Source: Hydra vulgaris
Taxonomy: Eukaryota; Cnidaria; Hydrozoa; Anthoathecata; Hydridae
Direction of reading: 5' to 3'
Assembly: GCF_038396675.1 (NCBI RefSeq)
Contig: NC_088926.1
Location: 36,890,001-36,954,000 of the forward strand
Length of the DNA: 64,000 nt
Part shown: positions 11,885-23,184 of the stretch, one piece after another
Position numbering within the stretch: position 1 is the first letter of the stretch
Layout of the letters: every line of letters begins with the position of its first letter
Notes under the pieces: model-generated
The model's database searches: none
Told to the model about the DNA's origin: nothing
Seen by the model: only the letters and a program-made list of their open reading frames with translations
Translations under genes and position numbers: made by a program

Positions 11885-13675
11885 TTTCATTTTTTTGTTT
11901 TTTTTTTTTTTTTTTTTTTTTTTGGTTTACATTTGTTAATCGTTGTACAGCTTAAAATAAAAAATAGTAAAAATAATAATATAAACTTACAATGATAAAA
12001 AAATAACAAATATAAACAAGGTATCTGAAAGAAGATTACAAGGATCTTGCCGTCAGAACCTCAAATAAGCATTTAACAAAGATAAGATAAAAAAAAAGTT
12101 AATAAACTTTTACAAAACTACAAGGTAAATAATCTGATCTGAAGAAAGATCAAGATGATCTTGTCATCAGAATTGTATACAAGAGTAAACCAATGTGGAA
12201 GTTAAAAAGTAAAAAGTATATGAACAATAAATAAAATTAGTAGGAATAAAATTCTATAAACGTAAACATGTATATAAACAATAAAAAAGTAGACCAAAAA
12301 ATATTTTTAACTTTTACTACTAATAATAACTCAAAATATTATCTAATGAAAGAATGAGATTTTTCAGTTTTTTTTTAAAAAGGCAAAAAGTAATAGGTAC
12401 TTCAAAATTAAAATTCGGCAAAACAAGTTTATTCCAAAGGTGTGGCGCTCGATAGGTAATACAAAATTGGTTAAAGTTTGTTTAACAGAAAGGTTCATTT
12501 AAAAAGTTATTATTTCTCAAAGTATATTTACTGATTGGTTTAAGAGAAAAAAGATCTTTGAAAACGGCTACGGATAAGTTATTTATCCACATATATACAA
12601 AACATAAAGTATTAAATACATTTAACTCGTATATATTCAAAATTCTCATTTCCATAAAATAATGCTTCGAATGAGAGAAGCGATTTGCAAAATTGATTAT
12701 ACGGATTGCGCGTTTCTGACGGAGATAAAGACGTTGCAACTTACTTTTTTCAGTACTTCCCCAAGCAATATTGGCATAATTTAAATAACTATGTATAAAT
12801 GAGTAATAAAGTTGTATTAAGACTTTCTTATTGAGATAGATTCGTAATTTATATAGGATCCCAATGTTTTTAGAAATTTTTGTGCTTATATAATCAATAT
12901 GGTGATTCCAAGTAATATTTTCATCAAGATAAACACCTAAAAGTTTTGTAACAGAATCTTTTTTGATTTCCTTTTGATCGATAAAAATTTGAGGTAAATT
13001 TGTAGGGAGAAATCGTTTTTTTGTAATCGAATGAAATAAAACCCATTTTGTTTTATTAATATTTAAGGTTAACTTATTACACTTAAACCAATTAGATATA
13101 TGTCTGAGTTCTTCGTTCATTGTTTTAAAAAGTTCAGCGATATCATAGTTAGAAAGGAATAGGTTTGTATCATCTGCATACATAATGCTCATTAGTTTTG
13201 AAGCTTTATTTAAGTCATTTATATAAATTAAAAAAAGGAGAGGTCCAAGAATTGAACCTTGTGGAACTCCACAAGTATTAAGAAAAGTGGATTGATAATC
13301 ATTGTTAAATAATACAAACTGTTTTCGATTAGATAGATAACTTTTAAACCATTTTAAAATTTTATTTTTTATTCCGTAGTATTTGAGTTTATGAATCAAA
13401 ATATGGTGATCGACCGTATCAAAAGCTTTTGATAGGTCAATAAAAATTCCTAGTGTATGTTGTGAATTTTCAAATGATTTTGAGATTTCACGTACAAATT
13501 GGATAATAGCATGTTCAGTTGAGTTATCTTTCTTGAAACCAAATTGATTAATGTAAAGTAGATTATTATCATGAAAGTATTTGTATTATCTGTTGAACAT
13601 AATTTTTTCTAGGATTTTCGAAAACTTTATTAGATTACTACTTTATTTCTAGGATTTTCGAAAACTTTATTATTA
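11885..13675 (-). mobile_element. CR1-like LINE 2 (young), 5'-truncated, inserted in LINE 1
   Basis: The 3' end is marked by a T-run on the + strand (about 11890-11923), i.e. a poly(A) tail. The 5' end lies inside RT near 13600-13675, where a short duplication of TTTCTAGGATTTTCGAAAAC occurs. Its 3' UTR carries two stem-loops (about 12035-12080 and 12140-12180) also found in LINE 3. Confidence 0.8.
12482..13600 (-). pseudogene. LINE 2 reverse transcriptase, C-terminal part
   Basis: From 13399 the frame is open for 305 codons. It shows the fingers/palm text YLSNRKQFVLFNND, the GVPQGSILGPLLFLIYIND block (about 13225-13280), the catalytic IMYADDTNLFLS (about 13150-13190), LGVYLDENITWNHHIDYIS (about 12890-12945), and a C-terminal block YLRQKRAIRIIN (about 12690-12725). 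Upstream text in shifted frames (about 13400-13600: the GFKKDNSTE and DLSKAFDTVDHHI equivalents) belongs to the same domain. The frame ends at 12482, but the matching C-terminal tail continues toward 12420 in another frame. Confidence 0.85.
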
Positions 13676-13929
13676 TCCTCCGAATTAAACGGCTCAGCAA
13701 GACCACTAATAATTATATTATTTAAAATTCTGTTCTTCTCGTTGTTTATTTTGCAATTTTTGCAAATAAAGCAGCATTACTTTCTTTGGCAGTAATGTTC
13801 TTCATTTTGTTAACAGTACCTGTCCAAGCATCAGCACTGCGAGTATTATTTTGAAATGTGATGCTTGCATTTTCATTTTTTTAAGACAATCAATTTCCTA
13901 TTTTTGAATTTTGTTTTCTGCTTTTAAAA

Positions 13930-14290
13930 TTTTTTCATTTAAAAATACAAAAATATGTTTGTGTCTGTTAATTCAAGTAAATACTGTTTATCTATATTTT
14001 TAAAACAATTTATTGAAGTTATACTTTTCATATTTTCATTAAGAACTATGTTCCACAAACGAGGCCCTCTATGTGCAATTGAGTAATCAGATGTTTTAAG
14101 AGTTGACACCTCGTATTTATTATTAATTTTTAGATATTATGATTAGTATTTATGATTAATTTTTAGAAATCGGTTATTAAAGGATTTCGGAAGCATGTCA
14201 TTTTGATATTTTCTCAATGTCATTTTGATAACTTCTCATGCTCCTATTAAGTTATTTTTGCGCTTGACCTAACGAATAGTTTTAGGTTTT
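13930..14290 (-). pseudogene. Fragment of a third LINE, RT C-terminus
   Basis: The minus strand reads MLPKSFNNRFLKIN, then VSTLKTSDYSIAHRGPRLWN (about 14045-14110) and SINCFKNIDKQYLLEL (about 13965-14015). The (x)RGPxLWN ... FK pattern marks the C-terminus of CR1/jockey RT proteins. Only this tail is present. Confidence 0.65.
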
Positions 14291-14803
14291 GATTTTTTGA
14301 TATTCTTTATTAATAACTTTGCTATATCTTCCTTTCACACAAAAATTTTTCGTCTTTGATTCAAGGTCAAAACATTGTATTTCGTTTGCATATCACAAAA
14401 AATTCTTTTTCGGATGTCAAAAATTGAAGACACTATAGTGTTCATTAATCATAGTTATCATGTATCAAAAAATGTTTTAAAATAAATTCTCGATAAATAC
14501 CGAGGGTTACACTCGTGGAACCATTTTTTTCGAACAATTATAAAACTGTAAGTTCAATTCAAATCTTTTCAAGTATTTTTAAAAAGCAGTTATTTGAAAC
14601 TTTCTTTTATTTTTGAAATATAATCCTCTGATATAATCATCTGCTTGTTCACAAATAATATCACTTTTAAATATCTTAAAACGTTATTTTTAGTTATATT
14701 GTATTTATATCATAAAAAAAAAATAATAATAATAGTTGCTCCCTTAAAGCTGATCTGCAGCCCAATTGTAAAGAGGGATAGCTGTTATACTTATTCATTT
14801 TTT
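14291..14803. other. A+T-rich, nothing recognised
   Basis: No supportable gene, RNA or repeat boundary was found between the LINE tail and the minisatellite. Confidence 0.5.
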
Positions 14804-15331
14804 AAGATAGCAAGTGTATTGTGTCAAAGATTTCAAGGTAGCAAGTGTATTGTGTCAAAGATTTCAAGATAGCAAGTGTATTGTGTCAAAGATTTCAAGA
14901 TAGCAAGTGTATTGTGTCAAAGATTTCAAGGTAGCAAGTGTATTGTATCAAAGATTTCAAGGTAGCAAGTGTATTGTGTCAAAGATTTCAAGATAGCAAG
15001 TGTATTGTGTCAAAGATTTCAAGGTAGCAAGTGTATTGTGTCAAAGATTTCAAGGTAGCAAGTGTATTGTGTCAAAGATTTCAAGATAGCAAGTGTATTG
15101 TGTCAAAGATTTCAAGATAGCAAGTGTATTGTGTCAAAGATTTCAAGGTAGCAAGTGTATTGTGTCAAAGATTTCAAGGTAGCAAGTGTATTGTGTCAAA
15201 GATTTCGAGATAGCAAGTGTATTGTGTCAAATATTCCAAGGTAGCAAGTGTATTGTGTCAAAGATTTCAAGGTAGCAAGTGTATTGTGTCAAAGATTTCA
15301 AGATAGCAAGTGTATTGTGTCAAAGATTTCC
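14804..15331. repeat. 31-bp minisatellite, 17 copies, with higher-order structure
   Basis: A unit containing GCAAGTGTATTGTGTCAAAG recurs exactly every 31 bases from 14810 to 15306 (17 copies). Units come in two kinds by one base before GCAAG: AAGATA (A) or AAGGTA (G). The order is A G A A G G A G G A A G G A G G A; from copy 2 on it has period 7 (217 bases). Other variants are few: TGTATC in copy 5, and TTCGAGATA and AATATTCC around copies 13-15. Confidence 0.97.
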
Positions 15332-15900
15332 ATCTAATATAATATTCTTTTGTTGTGATTTCATAAGGCAAAAACTATACTTGCATTGTACTCATTTTTT
15401 CATGCTGTGCTTAGCTTATAACAACTTGATTTCCAAGTGTTGTGAAGTGATGCATTTTTTATCTTTATTTTTATGCTCATCTCAATGAATTAGCTGATTT
15501 GTTAGAACTATAAATGCGAAATGTGCCTAGAGTTTGACAAAAAAAATCACATTATTTTGTTCAATTCATAAAAAAGTTCCGCAACAAGACACCTAACAAC
15601 CTGGTGGGTGCTATGTATTATCAAAAATATTTCTTTCTAAAATTATTTAAAGTAGGGTCTCAAAAATAGAAAAATTTCAATTAAGCTTTTAAATAAAATA
15701 ATTTTTTACCTATTTTTTATATTGGAACAAACATTCTAAAAATAAATAAATTAAATAGCCAATTTAAAAAAAAATTGTTTGCATATTATTATTATGAGAA
15801 AAATATTCCTCTATAACAAAAAAAAACAACTTATAATTAATGTAAATTGTTTTTCAAAAACTGAAAATAATTATATAAAAGGATTTCGTATAATAAAAAA
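15332..15900. other. A+T-rich spacer, nothing recognised
   Basis: No gene is supportable. The region just right of 15800 may contain the 3' UTR of the minus-strand gene ending at 15905. Confidence 0.5.
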
Positions 15901-15904
15901 ATCT

Positions 15905-16534
15905 TTACACAGTATTGTTGGTTTTAGCAATGTTTAAGTTTCTTTTTTCGATTAAAGCATCGCCTATTATTTCACCTAATACATTTCTAGTTCCAGTCCT
16001 TTTTTCATTAACTTTCTTACTTGTTGTAACGCGACGTTGTACGTTTTTGTTAATCTTCATCATATCAATGTTTCTAGGTAAATATTTATATATATTTATT
16101 TTTTTATTTCTATTTTTTATCGATACATAATTATGATTTCCCCCTTCTTGTTTACGTTTGGTTTGTTTTTTTGATTGATTACGTTTAGAATGTGAACGTT
16201 TGGTTTGTTTGACATACTGTTTCTCTTTTTTACTCTTTGATTTAATTTTCTTATGAGCATTTTTCTTCAAATTTGATTTTTTCTTCGAAGCAAATTTTTT
16301 TTTCTCTTGAACAAGTTTACTTTGTTTAATCGGTGGTAGTGTAGTTGAGGTTATACCTGATAAAAGAGTTGGCGACACAACTTGTTGTGGATTTGATGTT
16401 ACCGGAACACCAATTATTGAAAAAGATGATAGTTCAGTCAAGTCACAGTTAACACTATCTTTTCTTAATACAAGTGTGCAAATAATTGACAATATTAGCA
16501 GTACCATTTTACAGCACATGGCTTTAATTTGCAA
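15905..16534 (-). CDS. Secreted Lys/Arg-rich basic protein, unknown function
   Basis: A 209-codon uninterrupted ORF in DNA where random ORFs rarely exceed 70 codons. I do not recognise the family. The N-terminus has a hydrophobic run MVLLILSIICTLVL (about residues 10-23) ending near Cys30, consistent with a signal peptide; starts at residue 1 (16534) or at Met6/Met10 are all possible. A Ser/Thr/Pro-rich segment (about 31-70) follows, then a stretch from ~71 to ~135 composed mostly of Lys, Arg, Gln and Ser, with many dibasic sites. A less extreme C-terminus ends ...NIAKTNNTV. The overall pattern, secretion signal then strongly cationic tail, resembles lineage-restricted cationic peptides or extracellular matrix/cuticle-binding proteins, but there is no homology evidence. 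No introns are apparent. It could also be the last exon of a larger gene. Confidence 0.6.
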   Translation of the reverse strand: MQIKAMCCKMVLLILSIICTLVLRKDSVNCDLTELSSFSIIGVPVTSNPQQVVSPTLLSGITSTTLPPIKQSKLVQEKKKFASKKKSNLKKNAHKKIKSKSKKEKQYVKQTKRSHSKRNQSKKQTKRKQEGGNHNYVSIKNRNKKINIYKYLPRNIDMMKINKNVQRRVTTSKKVNEKRTGTRNVLGEIIGDALIEKRNLNIAKTNNTV

Positions 16535-17583
16535 AACGTTTGCGATTAAAATCGCTATGAAACTAAAGTTTCATAAAACAAAATCTAAATACTTTTCTTT
16601 CAAAACCTAATGGTCTTGAGACGCTTGAATGAGTTTGTGAGTATATTTGAAATAAATTTTTAGGGCAAGTTTGCAATGTTATTCTTTTGCAATAAAATAA
16701 TTTCATAAAAATTTTTCAAAAAATTTTAAGAGATCTACTTCAGCATACGCACACATACATTAAGATATTTTGAGCATATTACGTAACATTTCTACATTTT
16801 CTATTTTTCTTTTAGAAACTCAACTTGTTTTTAAGCTAATTTTATACAATGTAAAATCATGACTAATTTTTTTTTCCATACATTTTAAATAAACGAAATA
16901 ACTAGAAAAAGATTGGTTTTTGTTTCTTTGCATTTTTATTTGGAAAAAACACTGAACATAATAGTATCAAAGACATTTTAAACTTTACAATTTTTGATGG
17001 AAAGTTTTGCAATTGAGAATTTTGCAAGTTTATTAATTTGTTTAAACTACTGAGACTTCGATTACAAATTTATTTTTTAGCATCTTCCATAATTGCCAGT
17101 ATCTGGCTTTGATATCGTTTTATTTGAATTCTTAAAGAATTTATGATTCTCTCTTTAAAATTAAATAAATTTTGGGGAAGTTTGTGTACCTAGGGCCAGA
17201 TTTTTTTCAATGCCTAAATTTAAGACCCCAGACTTAACTAAAAATGGTGAAACTGATATGATCACATCTCTGTGCTAATTAATTTGTATTAGTATAGTTA
17301 AATTGACTTAAAAACTATTAAAGTCCGTTGTGCTGAAGGATTTAAAAATAAGTGGGTCTAGGTAAAATATATTTTTTTTAAATGTACCTAGAGCCACTAG
17401 CTATTGTACCTAGGGCTGCTCTCTAAAAGTTAGGTTTAACTTCATAATAAATTAACAACAAAGTTATACACATAAATTTGACTAAAAATTTGTTTAATCT
17501 TAGATTGTTTTCAAAAAGTTTATCTACCGTTACTTAACTGCAACACTTAAATATATAGCATTTAAATTAAAAAACACTTAAAT
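16535..17583. other. A+T-rich, upstream of the basic-protein gene; no gene seen
   Basis: The 5' flank of the minus-strand gene starts here; a short palindrome TGAAACTTTAGTTTCA (about 16559-16574) lies 25-40 bases upstream of its ATG. Further right, a GTACCTAGGGC-like motif recurs (about 17187, 17393, 17406; opposite strand about 17718). No protein or RNA gene is supportable. Confidence 0.4.
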
Positions 17584-17586
17584 AAA

Positions 17587-17660
17587 AACGCAGCTGTGGC
17601 GCACTGGTTAGAATTCTGGCTCAGAACTCAGAGGTCGGAGGCTCGACAAATTTTAAAAAA
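17587..17660 (+). repeat. tRNA-derived SINE head (degraded)
   Basis: GTGGCGCACTGGTTAGAA is a Pol III A-box sequence nearly identical to that of the complete SINE at 36993. The B-box is degraded (GAGGCTCGACA instead of GGTTCGA). The downstream body and tail are missing, so only the tRNA-like head survives. Confidence 0.7.
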
Positions 17661-20020
17661 AAACTCTGCACCATTTAACAATTTACCTCGTTATCAAGCA
17701 AATTCACTACCCACATGTGGCCTAGGTACAAGTAAACTATATTGATCTAGATACAAGAAATGATAGCTTCATAAAAAATTTCATCTATTAACGAACCCCG
17801 AAAGTTATTAAACATCGCGTTTAGTAACTAATTAACAAACAATTTAATATACAAAAATTTATTGAAAAGCATTTCCTCAAGGATTGTTAAGCAATCAAAG
17901 ATACCAGCGGCAAAACCTTCAAAAATTTAAACCATCAAAAAGCGATTGTAACTTGCCTTAGTAAGGCTCAGAGAATCAGAATAGGATTATAAAATACATG
18001 TTTTTTACGAATCACCTCACTGAGAAGCATTTCGATCTAAGATAATTTTGTTTGTTGATCGCTTTGTTCTGATTGAGACTAATTTTTTCACACACACATA
18101 ACTGAGAAGCATTATTTAGAAATTTAAAGTTTTCAAATTATATTGGGCGGCCCTAAGAATAAGTTTAACAAATAAACCCCTTTAAGAGCCTAAATAACTA
18201 TCGGAGATGATTGGATTTGAAGTAACGCAACACGAGACAAATATTGTCCACGCCGCATTATTATTACAAAGTAAATATAAACTTTTTCATCTTATTCGTC
18301 TTATTTTGTTAACTTATGTTACATTCAGCCTCAAAGTCGTTATATTTTATAGGCTATAACTATAACTGGCCATAATATTATAAACCTGTATTAGGGCAAT
18401 TCCACCGTTACTTACGGGACATTTTGATTTTTGTAATGTCACATTTTGAAATATATATTTTTTATTGTACCAGATTAGATGTTTATGTATGTGTGAATTC
18501 TCCCAAAATCCCTTATTTGTTTTCCTGTATATTTAAATTTCGTTCCATTATTATAAGTTTAGGAATTATAGTTGATTATATGTTGTGTTACTTACGGGAC
18601 GCAAAAAAACATTGCATTAAACCTGTTGTTTTCAGTTGAATATTTCTAGCCAAATATTCAACCAATCATAAACTAGCATCTTAAATTAAATTAAGTAGTT
18701 ATTGTTCTGCGTGAAATTATTTAAAAAATTGTTTTAGCTATTTATATATTTTAGATCAAATTAGTTATCGTTATTTACGGGGACAATTCTATGCTTTTAT
18801 CAAAATGTAGTTTAACTACCATTTATGTAGAAAGTATGGCGCTAACTTTAATTTGAAATTTAAAACAAAAAAGTAACATAAATAACATTATTAGTCAAAA
18901 TTAAAAACATTTGTCATCCCACCGATTACTTGGTTTTTATTTGAATTAATTTACACATTTTATCGAAACTCAATTGAGCGTAGAATTGCCCATCATTAGT
19001 TATTACATAAATTCACCTTTTTGCCCAAGCATTTGTGTATTTTTTATAAAAGTTCATTAAGTTAACAATGTTTACGATATTTTCAAATAAATTTGTATTG
19101 CTTTGATAGCTTTTGTTACTCTCGGAGATCTTTTACCTCACGTACAATGTTTTACCTCAGTAAATTATATTATATACATAATTTTACATTTGTTCATAAA
19201 ACAAAATATATTATAAACGTTGAGCAAATATAAAGTAGGAATTTTTATTTTAAAAAAAAGAGTCTTGGTATGAGAAAATCTGTCTTTAAAGTTGATAAGA
19301 CAAGTAACATGCTGCTGTTGACGATAAAGCAGTTTCAGTTTATGTTTATCGACATTAAAGTACCAATATTTCGGTAGCTTAAAAATAACATCTAAGTAAG
19401 AAAAAATAATTTTCTTTAACTTATGTATTTAGTTGTTTTAAGAAGTGTTTTACGGTTTTTTATTTTATGATGTTTTATTTCAAAAAAAATAAAAGTAGTT
19501 TGATAAAACCTTAGTAGTGCTTTTATTAATTAACCTTTTTATGTTTTTGCCATGAGTTAATTCAACTTAACTGTTTCAGAATAAATGGGGGTGTGTTTGA
19601 GCAGTGGGGTTTATAAAATCGATTGGGTAAGTGGAATTTAAGGACATTACTTATATTCCTCCGAGTAACGCTCCCAGTAACGCTTATGGATTATTGTTTG
19701 CTATTTTATAATAATCTTTTTTGTAAATACAAGCCGTTAACAGCGGCTTTTATTGCTAAATAATTTTTATCACAAAACCAGGGTTAAACCGTGTATCACA
19801 ACAACATAAATTTTTTCTATTACGTAAGAAAAGAATGCATTTAAAAGAGACTTTAAAATGTGCTTACGAGAAGCCTCACTACTGCATAAATGCAAAGGTT
19901 TTTAGTTTTAAGTAGGCAAAAAAAATTAATGCAACACCAACAATCAGTTGCAAATCCAGACTGGTTTTCTTTTTTTAAAAAAAAGAATTCAGAACTTGCA
20001 ATTTATAATTCATTTGTTAT
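17661..20020. other. Long A+T-rich stretch without a recognisable gene
   Basis: A TACTTACGGGAC motif appears near 18410 and 18590 and as a variant near 18770, suggesting a decayed repeat. No coding segment can be supported. Confidence 0.4.
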
Positions 20021-20125
20021 TTATAATTCATTTTTTGACACATTTTTTGAACTTGTTATTAATAATTCATTTTTTGACACATTTTTTGAACTTGTTATTT
20101 ATAATTCATTTTTTGACAATCTGAG
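20016..20125. repeat. 39-bp tandem repeat, ~2.5 copies
   Basis: The AATTCATTTTTTGACA unit starts at 20025, 20064 and 20103, spacing exactly 39 bases; the last copy is partial. Confidence 0.9.
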
Positions 20126-20141
20126 TTTGATACTAATAAAA

Positions 20142-20175
20142 CAAATATCCGTTGCTTTATTGCAACGGATATTTG
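20142..20175. repeat. Perfect fold-back hairpin, 14-bp arms
   Basis: Arms 20142-20155 and 20162-20175 (CAAATATCCGTTGC and its reverse complement) with a 6-base loop. No T-run or gene end makes a terminator likely. Confidence 0.85.
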
Positions 20176-20574
20176 GAATGTAAATAAAGACAGGTTTTAT
20201 GGCTTTAAAAAAGCAACAAAAGATTGTTGCCGGAAAGAAAATGAAACCACTTTTTAATGCAGTTAGATCTGCTGGCAATTCAGCTCCGGCTTATTTTACC
20301 TCGAATAAATTTTTCTAACTCTTTTGTGCATGGTGATCTGACAAGGTGCATTGAAGTTGCAAATCCATCCAGATGGATTTATGAACAGTATTCTTTGCTA
20401 CTTTTGAGGCATTTTTTGGCTTACTTACAATGTATCCGCTGCACAAAACTTTTTCAGCACGACAATCATGAATCACACATTAATTTAAAAAAATCTTTTG
20501 GGGTAATATTGTCTTTTCCAATTTACTACAACAGCCTTTTGACAAATCTATTATTATCTATTACTATTAATCAG

Positions 20575-20935
20575 AGTTGTCCTTGTTTAGTCCTTGGCTT
20601 TGGTCTGGCCTTAAGGCCAAAAATTGAGGCCTTGGCCTTGAAACTGTTGGCCTTGGTCTTGGTCTTGGCCTCAAAAATTTTGTCTTAGCCTTAAAAAATA
20701 ATACATATTTTCTTATTGATTTTGTCGAATTCTGCGCATAACCTTGGTCTATTTTTAAAAAATGTGGTTTTATTGTCACAGCACTTGCTAATTACAGTTT
20801 TGTTAATAATTGACCTTAACTTAAGGCAAAAATTGAAGTCTTTTGTCTTGAAACTCTTAATCTTGGCCTTGACCTTAAAACTCTTGGCCTTGACCTTGTC
20901 CTTGGCCTTGGTCTTGGTTTTGTAACGTGTGGCCT
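20575..20935. repeat. Degenerate CTTGGCC-type low-complexity repeat
   Basis: Two blocks (about 20580-20690 and 20818-20935) are built from variants of TTGGCCTTGGTC/AAACTCTTGGCC. ORFs on both strands here are products of the repeat. Confidence 0.8.
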
Positions 20936-20939
20936 TTTT

Positions 20940-22080
<1,141 letters not shown>

Positions 22081-22085
22081 GCATG

Positions 22086-22119
22086 AAATATTGTATATCC
22101 GGCCGGATATACAATATTT
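22086..22119. repeat. Perfect 34-bp palindrome
   Basis: AAATATTGTATATCCGG joined directly to its reverse complement, with no loop. A second perfect palindrome AATTCCGGCCGGAATT follows at about 22144-22159. Confidence 0.9.
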
Positions 22120-22164
22120 GGATGGACTCACCTAAAAATCATAAATTCCGGCCGGAATTCCTAA

Positions 22165-22235
22165 ACTAAATGCTCGTCCGCGATGCTCCGTGATAAGTCC
22201 ATAAAGACTTCTTGGGGCACCTGAAAAAAATTTGA
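22165..22235 (+). repeat. SINE 3' end fragment
   Basis: TCCGCGATGCTCCGTGA ... GACTTCTTGGGGCACCTG followed by an A-rich tail matches the 3' body of the complete SINE at 36993-37172 (CGGTGCTCTGTGACAAG ... CTTCTTGGGGCACCTAA). The head is missing. Confidence 0.8.
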
Positions 22236-22698
22236 AAAAAAAAAGGCTATAGTTCAGCCTCGAATTCCTGTTTTAGCAGTCGACAATCAAGAAAAATCTG
22301 CTTTGGTACCGGTAATAAAACTATTTGAGATTTATTTTTACGTGATGATTTCTTTTTATTCAGATGCAGAACCAAACAATGCTTATTATTTTGTTAACTC
22401 GAAGACTTCTTAAATTTGTGCCGCTAAAACACCACACAATATTTCTAAAGTATACGAAAACGAATAATATTGTACATTTTGACAATTTGAGTTTTAAAAA
22501 AAGTTAGCTCTCAAAAAAAGAAAAAAAAAATGCATCTTTACAGTTATATTGGAGAACAATTGCCAAAAACAAAAGGCAAAAAAAAAGAAGAAGAGAAAAA
22601 AAATTTAAAGAATGTGGCAAAAAAAAAAACTACAAAAATACACTAAACAAATTTCAATGTTATAAAGGACTTAAAACTTAAATGCGCTACTTTGATGT
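22236..22698. other. A+T-rich spacer, nothing recognised
   Basis: A-rich runs only; no coding signal. Confidence 0.5.
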
Positions 22699-23184
22699 TT
22701 TTTTTTTTTTGGTTTACATTTGTTAGTCGTTGTACAGCTTTATATAACCAATAATTATTATCCATAAGAGAAAATATAACAAATATAAACAAGATATCTG
22801 AAAGAAGATCGCAAGGATATTGTCGTCAGAACCTTAAATAAGCATTTAACAAAAATAAGTTTACAAAAAATTAATAAACTTTTACAAAATTGCAAGGTAA
22901 ATAATCTGTGTCTAAAGAAAGATCAAAAGATCTTCTCATCAGAATTTTATACAAAAGTAAAAAGTATAAGAACAATAAATAAAATAAGTAGGAATAAACT
23001 TCTATAAACGTAAACAATAAAAGAGTAGACCAAAATATAAATATATAAAGAGTAGACCAAAACATTTTACTACTAATAATAACTCAATATATTATCAAAT
23101 GAAAGAATTAGGTTTTTCAGTTTTTTTTAAAAAGGCAAAAGTAATAGGTACTTCAAAATTAAAATTCGGCAAAACACTTTTATT

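Larger units (their letters stand above)
10012..13920 (-). mobile_element. CR1/jockey-like LINE 1 (old), split by a younger LINE
   Basis: Minus-strand LINE in two blocks. 13920-13676 holds the start of ORF1 (ILNNIIISGLAEPFNSEDN, about 13676-13735). 11885-10012 holds the rest of ORF1, the endonuclease domain and the start of RT. Joining across 13675/11885 restores the expected ORF1 order, so the intervening LINE is a later insertion. The RT stops at the PLE2 boundary; its 3' end is not in the window. Confidence 0.75.

Noticed and set aside
14804..15331. CRISPR-like array
   Set aside because: The 31-base units are directly contiguous with no unique spacers; it is a minisatellite in animal DNA.
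20198..20320. Short ORF beginning MALKKQQKIVAGKK
   Set aside because: Only about 36 codons, no recognised family, no splice context; not enough support.
20567..20925. Leu-rich and Arg-Pro-rich ORFs
   Set aside because: Both strands of a degenerate CTTGGCC repeat stay open by composition.
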